Positions 39,901 through 51,600 of a stretch of 64,000 nucleotides of DNA are shown here, piece after piece; position 1 is the stretch's first letter; each line of letters begins with the position of its first letter. The stretch comes from Phaseolus vulgaris (lineage: Eukaryota > Streptophyta > Magnoliopsida > Fabales > Fabaceae): positions 418,811 to 482,810 of the forward strand of contig NC_023758.2 in assembly GCF_000499845.2 (NCBI RefSeq), in the 5' to 3' direction. The notes beneath the pieces were generated by a model. It had not been told where the DNA came from. It did no database searches and was given only the letters and a program-made list of their open reading frames with translations. Both the position numbers and the translations under genes were made by a program.

Positions 39901-40822
39901 GAGTATATTAATTTAAATTTATTTTATAAATATTTCAAAGAGTTTCATTTTACGGGTCTACAGACGGAGAATAATAATATAATAATAATAATTAAAAAGT
40001 TATCAAATAATTCATTAAATATTAATATCAATGATAGATATTTGTTTAATATATAAAGTAATTAATTTAAATACTAATACTATATAATATTGTATTAATA
40101 TAAAATCAAATATAAACATAATTAAAAATTACAGTAAGTTATAAGAATGCGAAAAAAAAATGTTATTATATATAAAAATATTAAATTTAAATATTAATAA
40201 TCTGATCATATTATTTATATAATAGAAAACATTTATGATTACTAATCAAGTACTACTTAATAACTAAATGAAGAAGAAGTCGATTTTAAATTGAAATCAA
40301 TATTATTAGATTAACTTATAAATAATATTTGAAAAGTCTTTTTATCTCTGGTTTATCTTTTTAAATTGATTTATAAAATAAATTTTATGTGTGATCTCCA
40401 TCTCATTCTATCTTTCTTTTCTTTATTTTAACCCATATCTACTATATACTAATCTTTATCTTTAAAAGTCTTTAATTTTAATTAATGTAAAATCTCAAAC
40501 TCACTTTTTTAATAATTTTTTTTTATCATTAATCAACTCTTAACACACGTGTTAAGAGAATCAACAAACGCGGGAATATATTATTATTTATGAATGCTTA
40601 TATTTGTAAGTGGATACAAAATTATAAAACTAATTTTATTAATTAAAAATTATTTTGTATATTTTATTTTTTCTTTTCTCATTTTTATATCACTCTTGTT
40701 TACACGTTTTTATCATTATGTCTTATTAAAAAAAAAAATACCATGTTGTGGTTTTTTATCTAATTAAAACTATCAAACCACATGAGGCCCTTAATACTTT
40801 AATACTTTATATATGAAAACAA

Positions 40823-40866
<44 letters not shown>

Positions 40867-41300
40867 TTATTGTTAAGTAGTCTTTACAATCACATTGGAT
40901 TCAATTAAATGACGATTTTATTTTAATTTTTGTTGATACATAATTTTTTAAATCTATGTTTGTATTAAACTTCAATAGTCAAACACACCCTATAACAAGT
41001 TGTAACATGATACAGAAAAAAAAAAAAGATGATTCTACACTACACTGTGGAGGCAAAGTGATAAGGTGATTTTATACTTTATATTGGAGCAAGACTATTA
41101 TTTTGAGGGGACCAACATTTTCTAAAGGGATTAAAAATTATAGGGTGACTATTGTAAGATATAACCCTAAGATATTATAAGATAATTTTACCTTAAAATC
41201 GCAAGGGAAAAGAAAGCACGTGATACAGAAAAAGAAGATGCACTGTTATTTCACTTATTTGCAACTTTTTCCCTATTATATCACAACAAAAGAAAAAGAA
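37000..41300. other. Intergenic stretch between UPF1 and COX6B, with an LTR-like patch
   Basis: Mostly AT-rich DNA without a supported gene. At about 37860-38290 a less AT-rich block (GCTCACGCTCGGTCATGAGG; CATTCTCTCACTTGGTCGGT) resembles a decayed Ty3/gypsy LTR, but I could not find ends. From 38500 to 39250 there is further mixed-composition DNA of unknown origin. An AAACCCTAAA telomere-like motif near 39300 is isolated. Confidence 0.45.
40821..40868. repeat. (AT)19 microsatellite within a perfect palindrome
   Basis: AAATC, then 38 bases of alternating A and T, then GATTT. The full 48 bases are self-complementary and could form a cruciform. It lies about 450 bp past the stop codon of the COX6B gene. 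Confidence 0.9.
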
Positions 41301-41311
41301 TATGCTCGTGC

Positions 41312-42855
41312 TTATACTTGTGCAGGGAACTTCCCCTGTTCTCTCTCTTTATCCCATTCTGTAATCTGCAAAACGATAAACAAGAAAGAAAAAGATGATG
41401 ATCCAACCAAAATTATTTCATTAATGAATAAGTTGAGAAAAGGGTTTTGGATTTCAAATTGCTGCTCAGAACTCACCCATTCAGATGGACAAGAGGACCT
41501 AAAATATGTGCCTAGTTTCTGGCATTCCGGTGCAGTTTCGCCTTTTTGTTGAATGCATCTGATTAAGTCAAAGAAGCTACTGAATTAGATATCTGAATAT
41601 AGCTTCTGTACTGATACAAAAGCATTTCGACTTACCTGTGATACTCCACATATTTTGCATAACAGTGACGTGTTTTATAATCACTACTCTCAGCTAATTC
41701 AGCACCCTTTTCTGATATATCTGACTTTCCCTCCTGTTTTTGCACAGTTAGAGAACCCAACTAATCAAAAACATTTTCCTTGAATCACAAACTGTTTCTT
41801 GATTTTAGAATAACTAAGATGTAACATGATGAATAATTGTATTACGAAGTGGATTTCGTGTGATCTCCAACATAAAGATCCCTCACATCGTTATGATTAT
41901 AAGTGTTCGGATAATGTTCGACTTGATAAATCCGACACACACAAACATGAGGACTTTATTCAATTCCATAAATCCCATAAAACCGATAAACTCAAATCTC
42001 ATAAACTCAAAATACTCATAAAAACAATAAAAAAACAATAAAAATAGGAGATAAGATTTACATATAAGTATATAGAATGAAAAATATATACTATTATATA
42101 ATTACTTATATACAATGATTTATCGGTCGGTTTATACACCCACTAGGTTTATACACCCACTAAGTTTATACACCCACTAAGTCACTAAGTTTAAGTGTAT
42201 ATAATATCTAGTTATATATAAGTAGTTATATAGGATGAAAATTATATACCATTATATAATTTCTTATATACAATGGTAAACTATGAAAGTTTACCGGTCA
42301 GACCTATATCTAGTTATATAGAATGAAAATTATATACCATTATATACCTTCTTATATACAATGGTAAACTATGAAAGTTTACCGGTCGGACCTATATCTA
42401 GTTATATAGAATGAAAATTATATACCATTAAAGTTTACCGGTCGGACCTATATCTAGTTATATAAAATGAAAATTATATACCATTATATATCTACTTATA
42501 TACTTTATATACTTATAAACCCGAGGTAAGATTTACACCCACTAAACTCTGGTTTATGAGGTAAGATTTAAACTCACTTATATCAATGAAAATTGGAATT
42601 CCTAATTTCTAGATGTGAAATATCCAACAAAATTCTTAATTTCTAGTACATCCAACAAAATGAAGTTAAAGAAGAAATGCGTGTAGGTTTGACCTTGTTG
42701 TTGGTATCACCGGGAGTGTGGGTTGAAGAGGGAGGAGGAGGTGGAGAAACGGTGCCGTATTGATGAGCGGGCCTAGGAGCTTGCTGACCTCGCGCAACTT
42801 TGTTGACATCCCTCGCCCTCATCTTGTCATGAGGATCAACCTGCGCTGCAGACAT
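41312..42855 (-). CDS. COX6B: Cytochrome c oxidase subunit 6b (nuclear)
   Basis: Four minus-strand exons join in phase: 42855-42694, 41733-41636, 41558-41477, 41365-41312, giving 131 residues and a stop. Residues 1-54 form a hydrophilic extension with a run of six prolines (PPPPPP). The COX6B (CHCH) domain follows, with twin motifs: C-X9-C in RHCYAKYVEYHRC and C-X10-C in PECQKLGTYFRSSC. It then has PSEW and the end REQGKFPAQV. In the family the four Cys form two disulfides, and the protein is imported by the MIA40/ERV1 relay into the intermembrane space, where it joins complex IV. No cleavable presequence is seen, as usual. The N-terminal extension is longer than in animals but typical of plants. 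The first donor is GTCAAA, weaker than GTAAG but in phase. Intron 1 (42693-41734) holds a minisatellite. Confidence 0.93.
42066..42505. repeat. Minisatellite with palindromic core in COX6B intron 1
   Basis: About four to five imperfect copies of a ~90-bp unit. Each contains TAGTTATATAGAATGAAAAT, ATTATATACCATTATATA and a hairpin GGTAAACT-ATGAA-AGTTTACC followed by GGTCGGACC. Copies lie near 42066-42130 (divergent), 42209-42302, 42303-42391, 42392-42446 (internal deletion) and 42447-42505. A 17-bp sub-repeat (TTTATACACCCACTAAG) is present three times at about 42131-42181. Confidence 0.88.
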
Positions 42856-43790
42856 GTTAGTTTCTTCTTCTCTCTTTTAATGCTTCTTCTTAAACCAAAA
42901 CAGCATATGCATAAGCGACTTGGTTGGAAGTGTTTTCTACGCTCTAGCCTTGTAACGACACGTTGCAGTGTAATGACACCTAGCTTTTTCGTTCTCCACT
43001 CGTGTCAGCGTTCTGAGCAATTCGCCACTAAAACTTCTTATTGTACCTTCTAGTGTTGCGTCAACGCTGATTTTCCTCTAACATTCATAATTCCCTCAAG
43101 GGTTAACTTTCCAACTTTGGGCTTGTGTTGGGTGGGTTTGTTTAATTTCGTTTTAAGAATTAACTACTTAATATCCAAATCACGAGATCGGTAATCTAAT
43201 GTGATACTAATTGCAGACGAAATCTAGTGTATTATTTCAGTGTTATATCCAAGTTTATTAGATATGTGATATAATTTTATCTCTAGATATTACTCTTTGT
43301 TGTTTTTTTTTTTGAATTTTTTTATGGATAATGAATAATATTGAAGAAGCATAAAGAATTGTATAAATTTTAAAGAGATGAAAATTATGAAAGTGAATTT
43401 AAGTAAAGTTAGATTAATATTTAATTTTTAAAGTGATATTGAGTTAATACTATTAGAAAAAGTCTAGACATTTGTCTAGTAATAAAACAATTTTAAAGAT
43501 AACTTTAAACAAGTAAAAAGTCTCAAATTAGATAATATTTTATTATTCAAATAAAGTTAAAAATCGTATCGTTATTTCTATTAATTTAAATAAATTAAGT
43601 CAATTAAATTAGAGTAATTATTTTAATCCTAAATATGATACTCGTTATTTTAATGTTAGTAATAATAATAATTTTTTTTATTTTTTTCTTACAATTATGT
43701 TTTTTTTAATCTTGTTCTTTCAATTGAGAGTCGGATATAAAGATTAATTTGGTGTTGAGACATGTATTAATTTTTACTTGTATTATTATG
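42856..43790. other. COX6B upstream region; no further gene seen
   Basis: The first ~230 bp upstream of the COX6B ATG are GC-richer and should hold its leader and promoter. Beyond 43080 the DNA is AT-rich with only short open frames. Confidence 0.5.
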
Positions 43791-43791
43791 A

Positions 43792-43826
43792 TTAGTGGGA
43801 ATACAGGCACTTACGTGCATGTGTAT
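43792..43826 (-). mobile_element. Helitron-type 3' terminus (hairpin plus CTAA-T)
   Basis: Read on the minus strand: an imperfect hairpin (ACATGCAC-GTAA-GTGCCTGT, one mismatch), then ATTCCCA, then CTAA, followed by flanking T. A short hairpin before CTRR, with insertion at an A-T dinucleotide, is the signature of a Helitron 3' end. The sequence closely resembles the end at 45214. Confidence 0.6.
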
Positions 43827-44644
43827 CCGCATTTTTCATTTTTACTATTTATATATTCTTTAATAAATATTAAATTATATGAGAAAATATGTAAATTATC
43901 TAAATGCACCATTGATAATAGTTTTATTAAGATTTTATGTTAATTTTTTTTATATTTTCATTTTATTGTTTTTGAATATTAAATTTTGATTTAACTTGGG
44001 TGTAATCTTTAACTTTGTAAGGTTATCAAGATTAAAATTAAGGTTTAAAAAAAATGGACCAACAAAAAAATTATATGTTGGAAGTTGTAGAATCTATCAC
44101 CATATCAATTGAATCCACATCTTCCATGGCAAAGAAGTTGAAAAAAATAAAATAATAAACTAAATACAAATTACCAAACTTCCAACTTATGTAATATCTA
44201 ATAGATCAAAGCACCAGTAGACATAAAAACTTTGCCCGCAAAGCTGGGCTTAAGATTCATACAAAAATATAAAAAAAAAATAAGAAAGCAATAGAAACAA
44301 AAATGTTCAAATCCTATAACAATGAGACACGTCTCTGCTTTGAACGCTTTGGGAAGTGCGAGAAGGAGGAAACAATGGTGGTTGTTGTTGTACAATGGTG
44401 ATTGCAGAGGGACTAAGATGGGTGAGAGGGGGAGAAGAACATGGAACGTGAAGGAAGAAGGTTCAAAATGTGTCAAAATTTATGAGCATTTTTTTTCTTT
44501 AGATGCAACGGGGGAAAACTACCCCTTATAAGGAAGTGAAAGAAAGTGGTAACCGAAGTGGATGTAAATGGTGACGGTGAAAACTACTAAAGAAAGTGGT
44601 AACCGCCTAGTAATAATCAATTTGTTCACGTTTGGCCAACACTC

Positions 44645-44840
44645 ACATTTCTTAATATTTTTTTCTCTCTCGTGAAACAGACACTCCCTCTCATTATGCA
44701 ATTAATTTTCAAAATAAATAAATTATCTCTTTCAATTCAAACGGTTGCTCCATTTATTTCAAATATTTTATTAAATTTATTTCTCTCTCATACAACAGAC
44801 ACTCTCTCATTATGCAATTAATTTTCAAAATAAAATATCT
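44645..44840. repeat. Imperfect direct duplication of ~110 bp
   Basis: The block from about 44660 and the block from about 44780 share TTTCTCTCTC, then ACAGACACTC, then TCATTATGCAATTAATTTTC and ATCTCTTTCAATTC. The second copy runs straight into the 30-bp minisatellite. Confidence 0.8.
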
Positions 44841-44980
44841 CTTTCAATTCATAACCACTCCTCCACCTCTTTTTCAATTCATAACCGTTCATCCACCTCT
44901 CTTTCAATTCATAACTGTTCCTCCACATCTTTTTCAATTCAAAACCGCTTTTCCACCTCTCTTTCAATTCAAAACCGCCC
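44841..44980. repeat. 30-bp minisatellite, ~4.6 copies
   Basis: The unit CTTTCAATTCATAACCGTTC plus CTCCACCTCT repeats with few changes. Because 30 is a multiple of three, the plus strand stays open and gives a ten-residue peptide period (LFQFITVPPH-like). No start context or neighbouring exon supports coding. Confidence 0.9.
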
Positions 44981-45013
44981 CACTACGTATACCAAATATC
45001 GTAGAAAAAATAA

Positions 45014-45200
45014 GAAAGGACACAATGACCATAATACAATAATAAAATTAAATATTAATATAAGGATAAAATGGGAAAAAAATTAAGAGCAGTTAAGAGG
45101 GGAATAAGAAATGACACAATGACCATAATACAATAATAAAATTAAATATTAATATAAGGAGAAAATAGGAAAAAAAATTAAGAGCAGTTAAGAGGGGAAT
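45014..45200. repeat. Tandem duplication of ~92 bp ending next to a Helitron terminus
   Basis: AAGGACACAATGACCATAAT begins at 45016 and a near copy (AATGACACAATGACCATAAT) begins near 45109. Both continue with ACAATAATAAAATTAAATAT and TTAAGAGCAGTTAAGAGGGG. The second unit ends 14 bp before the CTAG of the Helitron-type end. Confidence 0.88.
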
Positions 45201-45213
45201 CCCTTTATATATA

Positions 45214-45246
45214 CTAGCGGGAACACAGGCACTGATGTGCCTGTGT
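45214..45246 (-). mobile_element. Helitron-type 3' terminus (perfect 10-bp hairpin plus CTAG-T)
   Basis: On the minus strand: ACACAGGCAC, loop ATCA, GTGCCTGTGT (45246-45223), then TCCCG, then CTAG (45217-45214), followed by T. This is a textbook Helitron 3' end. A partial direct copy of the adjoining DNA (TGTGTATCCGCATTTTTTTA) lies near 45357. The 5' TC end would lie at a higher coordinate, so the satellite array could be inside the element. The 5' end was not found. Confidence 0.7.
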
Positions 45247-45689
45247 ATCAAAATTTTTTTATTTCTATTTCTTTAGTATTTTTTTTTATTTTTCAAAAAC
45301 AATTTCTCTTAATAACATTAAAATGAGAAGTTAAAGAGTATACAGTTAAAGAGTACTGTGTATCCGCATTTTTTTATTTCTCTTTCTTTAGTATTTTTTT
45401 ATTCTTCAAAAACAAGTTAAAGAGTAGGTTAATAAAATAGTAGAGAACAGTAATTAAAAGTTACATATGGTAAAGAGAATGAATAAATTTTCAAAATTTA
45501 AAATTCAAAATTACTATTTGAATTCAAAACCGTCTCTCAAGATAGAAAATAATTAAACAGGATTTGAGTTTCATATTTTTTTATAATTTTTAATATTTTA
45601 TTAATTATGGGTAAAAATATATGTATTTGGTAATAGTTAAAATTTATTTAAAACTACAAACTCAACCGAAAAAATAATTAAATAGAATT

Positions 45690-48600
45690 TGAATTTTTCA
45701 ACACAATTTTTAAACACAGAATAAAATTGCAGAAAGTAGGGCGAAATTTCACAAATTTTGGTAAAGGATAGTCTTGGTTTTTCACAAAAAATTTTCCAGA
45801 ATAATTTTTTTCCTAAAATTCCACGTAAGAATATGGACTGAATTTGGGAAAAAATGCCACAAATTTCACGTCAAACGGATGAGTATTCACCTAGAAAAAA
45901 AGTCAAACAGTTTCACACACAAACGAACCTTCCTTTCAACCCTAGCAGTGATGAATAAAAAATTTGTTGAAAATCTTGTGGGACGAATCTGGGGCTCAAA
46001 TCTCAGCCAAAACTCAATACACACAATGACGAATGTCTGGTACAATTTTCAGACCAAAAGACCCAAGGAATAGGGCGTAGTAAGACCCAGACCGAGAGCA
46101 AACAAAACCGGTTTTCCGAAAACAAAATGTCGTGGTTTTTCTTCCCTATATCTCCATTTTGTGATTAATTTATGGACGTGCCCCCTCGCAGGGTGCAAAC
46201 AGCACATGAAAGTACTTGTGTGAATTTTTCAACACAGAATAAAATTGCAGAAAGTAGGGCGAAATTTCATAAATTTTGCTAGAGGATAGCCTTGGTTTTT
46301 CACAAAATTTGTCCAGGAATAATTTTTTCCTGAAATTCCACATAAGAATATGGACTGAATTTGGGACAAAACGCCACAAATTTCATGTCAAACGGATGAG
46401 TATTCACCTAGGAAAGAAGTCAAACAGTTTCACACACAAACGAACTTTCCTTTCAACCTTGGCAGTGATGAATAAAAAATTTGTTGAAAATCTTGTGAGA
46501 CGAATCTGGGGCTCAAATCTCAGGCAAAACTCAATACACACAATGACGAATGTCTCGTAAAATTTTCAGACACAAAGACCCAAGGAATAGGGCGTATTAA
46601 GACCCAGACCGAGAGCGAAAAAAATCGGTTTTCCGAAAACAAAATGTCCTAGCTTTTCTTCCCTATATCTCCTTTCTGTGATTTGTTTATGGACGTGCCT
46701 CCTTCGCAGGGTGCAAGCAACACATGAAAGTACATGTGTGAATTTTTCAACACAGAATAAAATTGAAGAAAGTAGGGCAAAATTTCACAAATTTTATTAG
46801 AGGATAGCCTTGGTTTTTCACAAAATTTGTTCCGAAATAATTTTTTCCTGAAATTCCACGTAAGAATCTGGACTGAATTTGGGATAAAACGCCACAAATT
46901 TCACGTCAAACGGATGAGTATTCACCTAGGAAAAAAGTCAAACAGTTTCATACACAAACGAACCTTCCTTTCAACCCTGGCAGTGAAGAATAAAAAATTT
47001 GTTGAAAATCTTGTGGGACGAATCTGGGGCTCAAATCTCAGCCAAAACTCAATACACACAATGACGAATGTCTGGTAAAATTTTCAGACCAAAAGACCCA
47101 AGGAATAGGGCGTAGTAAGACCCAGACAGAGAGCGAACAAAACCGATTTTCCAAAAACAAAATGTCCTGCATTTTCTTCCCTACATGTCCTTTTTGTGAT
47201 TTGTTTATGGACGTTCCTCCTTCGCAGGGTGCAAACAGCACATGAAAGTACTTGTGTGAATTTTTCAACGCAATTTTTCAACAAAGAATAAAATTGTAGA
47301 AAGTAGGGAGAAATTTCACAAATTTTGCTAGGGGGATAGCCTTGGTTTTTCACAAAATTTGTCCCGGAATAATTTTTTCCTGAAATTCAACGTAAGAATC
47401 TGGACTGAATTTGGGACAAAACGCCACAAATTTCACGTCAAACGTATGAGTATTCACCTAGGAAAAAAGTTAAAAGGTTTCACACACAAACGAACCTTCC
47501 TTTCAACTCTGGCAGTGATGAATAAAAAATTTGTTGAAAATCTTGTGGGACGAATCTGGGCCTCAAATCTCAGCCAAAACTCAATACACACAATGACGAA
47601 TGTCTGGTAAAATTTTCATACCAAAAGACCCAAGGAATAGGGCGTAGTAAGACCCAGACCGAGAGCGAACAAAATCATTTTTCCGAAAACAAAAATGTCC
47701 TGGCTTTTCTTCCCTATATCTCCTTTTTAAGATTTGTTTATGGACTTGTCTCCTTCGCAGGGTGCAAACAGCACATGAAAGTACTTGTGTGAATTTTTCA
47801 ACGCAATTTTTCAACACAGAATAAAATTGCAGAAAGTAGGGTAAAACTTTACAAATTTTGCTAGAGGAAGCCTTGGTTTTTCACAAAATTTGTCCCGGAA
47901 TAAATTTTTCCTGAAATTCCACGTAACAATCTGGACTGAATTTGGGACAAAACGCCAGAAATTTCACGTCAAACGAATGAGTATTCACCTAGGAAAAGAG
48001 TCAAACAGTTTCACACACAAACGAACCTTCCTTTCAACCCTGGCAGTGAAAAATAAAAAATTTGTTGAAAATCTTGTGGGACGAATCTGGGGCTCAAATC
48101 TCAGGCAAAACTAAATACACACAATAACGAATATCTGGTAAAATTTTCATACTAAAAGACCCAAGGAATAGGGCGTAGTAAGACCCAGACCGAGAGCGAA
48201 CAAAATCGGTTTTCTAAAAACAAAATGTCATGGCTTTTCTGCCCTATATCTCATTTTTGTGATTTGTTTATGGGCGTGCCTCCTTCGCAGGTTGCAAGCA
48301 ACACATGAAAGTACTTGTGTGAATTTTTCAACACAGAATAAAATTGCAGAAAGTAGGGCGAAATTTCACAAATTTTGCTAGAGGATAGCCTTGGTTTTTG
48401 ACAAAATTTGTCCCGGAATAATTTTTTCCTGAAACTCCACGTAAGAATCTGGACTGAATTTGGGACAAAACTCCAAAAATTTCACGTTAAACGGATGAGT
48501 ATTCACCTAGGAAAAAAGTCAAACAGTTTCACACACAAACGAACCTTCCTTTCAACCCTGGCAGTGATGAATAAATTTTTTTTTTGAAAATCTTGTGGGA

Positions 48601-51600
48601 CGAATATGGGGCTCAAATATCAGCCAAAACTCAATACACACAATAACGAATGTCTGGTAAAATTTTCAGACCAAAAGACCCAAGGAATAGGGCGTAGCAA
48701 GACCCAGACAGAGAGCGAACAAAACCGATTTTCCGAAAACAAAATGTCCTGCATTTTCTTCCCTACATGTCCTTTTTGTGATTTGTTTATGGACGTTCCT
48801 CCTTCGCAGGGTGCAAACAGCACATGAAAGTACTTGTGTGAATTTTTCAACGCAATTTTTCAACAAAGAATAAAATTGTAGAAAGTAGGGAGAAATTTCA
48901 CAAATTTTGCTAGGGGGATAGCCTTGGTTTTTCACAAAATTTGTCCCGGAATAATTTTTTGCTGAAATTCCACGTAAGAATCTGGACTGAATTTGGGACA
49001 AAACGCCACAAATTTCACGTCAAACGGATGAGTATTCACCTTGGAAAAAAGTCAAAAGGTTTCACACACAAACGAACCTTCCTTTCAACCCTGGCAATGA
49101 TGAATAAAATATTTGTTGAAAATCTTTAGGGACGAATCTGGGGCTCAAATCTCGCCCAAAACGCAATACACACAATAAAGAATGTCTGGTAAAATTTCAG
49201 ATCAAAAGACCCAAGGAATAGGGCATAGTAAGACCCAGACCGAGAGCGAACAAAACCGGTTTTCCGAAAACAAAATGTCGTGGCTTTTCTTCCCTATATC
49301 TCCTTTTTCTGATTTGTTTATGGACGTGCCTCCTTCGCAGGGTGCAAACAGCACATGAAATTAATTGTGTGAATTTTTCAACGCAATTTTTCAACACAGA
49401 ATAAAATTGCAGAAAGTAGGTCGAAATTTCACAAATTATGCTAGAGGGATAGCCTTGGTTTTTCACAAAATTTGTCCTGGAATAATTTTTTCCTAAAATT
49501 CCACAAATTTCACGTCAAATGGATGAGTATTCACCTAGGAAAAAAGTCAAACAGTTTCACACACAAACGAATCTTCCTTTCAACCCTGGCAGTAATGAAT
49601 AAAATATTTGTTGAAAATCTTGTGGAACGAATCTGGGGCTCATATCTCAGCCAAAACTCAATACACACAATAAAGAATGTCTGGTAAAATTTTCAGACCA
49701 AAAGACCCAAGGAATAGGGCGTAGTAAGACCCAGACCGAGAGCGAACAAAACCGGTTTTCCGGAAACAAAATGTCGTGGATTTTATCCCCTATATCTCCT
49801 TTTTGTGATTTGTTTATGGACGTGCCTCCTTTGCAGAGTGCAAACAACACATGAAAGTATTTGTGTGAATTTTTCAACACAGAATAAAATTGCAGAAAGT
49901 ATGGCGAAATTTTGCTAAAGGATAGCCTTGGTGTTTCACAAAATTTGTCCCGGAATAATTTTTTCCTGAAATTCCATGTAAGAATCTGGACTGAATTTGG
50001 GATAAAACACCACAAATTTCACGTCAAACAAATGAGTATTCACCTAGGAAAAAAGTCAAATAGTTTCACACACAAACGAAGGTTCCTTTCAACCCTGGCA
50101 GTGATGAATAAAAAATTTGTTGAAAATCTTGTGGGACGAATCTGGGGCTCAAATATCAGCCAAAACTCAATACAAACAATGACGAATGTCTAGTAAAATA
50201 TTCAGACCAAAAGACCCAAGGATCAGGGCGTAGTAAGACCCAGACCGAGAGCGAACAAAATCGGTTTTTCGAAAATAAAATGTCCTGGCTTTTCCTCCCT
50301 ACATGTCCTTTTTGTGATTTGTTTATGGGCGTGCCTCCTTCGCAGGTTGCAAACAACACATGAAAGTACTTGTGTGAATTTTTCAACGCAATTTTTCAAC
50401 ACAAAATTAAATTGCAGAAAGTAGGCGAAATTTCACAAATTTTGCTAGAAGATAACCTTGGATTTTCACAAAATTTTCCCTGAATAAGTTTTTCCTGAAA
50501 TTCCACGTAAGAATCTGAACTTAATTTGGGACAAAACGCCACAACTTTCACGTCAAACGGATGAGTATTCACCTAGAAAAAAAGTCAAACAGTTTCACAC
50601 ACAAACGAACCTTCCTTTCAACCCTGATAGTGATGAATAAAATATTTGTTGAAAATCTTGTGGGACGAATCTGGGGCTCAAATCTTAGTCAAAACTCAAT
50701 AAACACAATGACGAATGTCTGGTAAAATTTTCTGACCAAAAGACCCAAGGAATAGGGTGTAGTAAGACCCAGACCTTGAGCGAACAAAACCGGTTTTTCG
50801 AAAACAAAATGTCTTGGCTTTTCTTTCCTGTATCTCCTTTTTGTGATTTGTTTATGGACGTGCCTCCTTTGCAGGGTGCAAAGAGCACATGAAAGTACTT
50901 GTGTGAATTTTTCAACGCAATTTTTCAACACATAATAAAATTGCAGAAAGTAGGGCGAAATTTTACAAATTTTGCTAAAGGATAGCCTTGGTTTTTCACA
51001 AAATTTGTCCTGGAATAACTTTTTCCTGAAATTCCACGTAAGAATCTGGACTGAATTTGGGACAAAATGCCACAAATTTCACGTCAAACGGATGAGTATT
51101 CACCTAGGAAAAAAGTCAAACAGTTTCACGCACAAACGAACCTTCCTTTAAACTCTGGCAGTGATGAATAAAAAATTTGTTGAAAATTGTGGGACGAATC
51201 TGGGGCTCCAATCTCAACCAAAACTCAATACACACAATGAAGAATGTCTGGTAAAATTTTCAGGCCAAAAGACCTAAGGAATAGGGCGTAGTAAGACCCA
51301 GACCGAGAGCGAACAAAACCGGTTTTTCGAAAACAAAATGTCTTGGCTTTTCTTTCCGGTATCTCCTTTTTGTGATTTGTTTATGGACGTGCCTCCTTCG
51401 CAGGGTGCAAACAGCACATGAAAGGACTTTTGTGAATTTTTCAACGCAATTTTTCAACACAGAATAACATTGCAGAAAGTATGACGAAATTTCACAAATT
51501 TTGCTAGAGGATAGCCTTGGTTTTTCACAAAATTTTTCCCAAAATAATTTTTTCCTGAAATTCCACGTATGAATTTGGACTGAATTTGGGACAAAACTCC

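Noticed and set aside
44198..44531. Overlapping open frames of 92 and 69 codons
   Set aside because: They overlap each other on opposite strands, have no recognisable domain, and sit in repeat-rich DNA beside Helitron ends.
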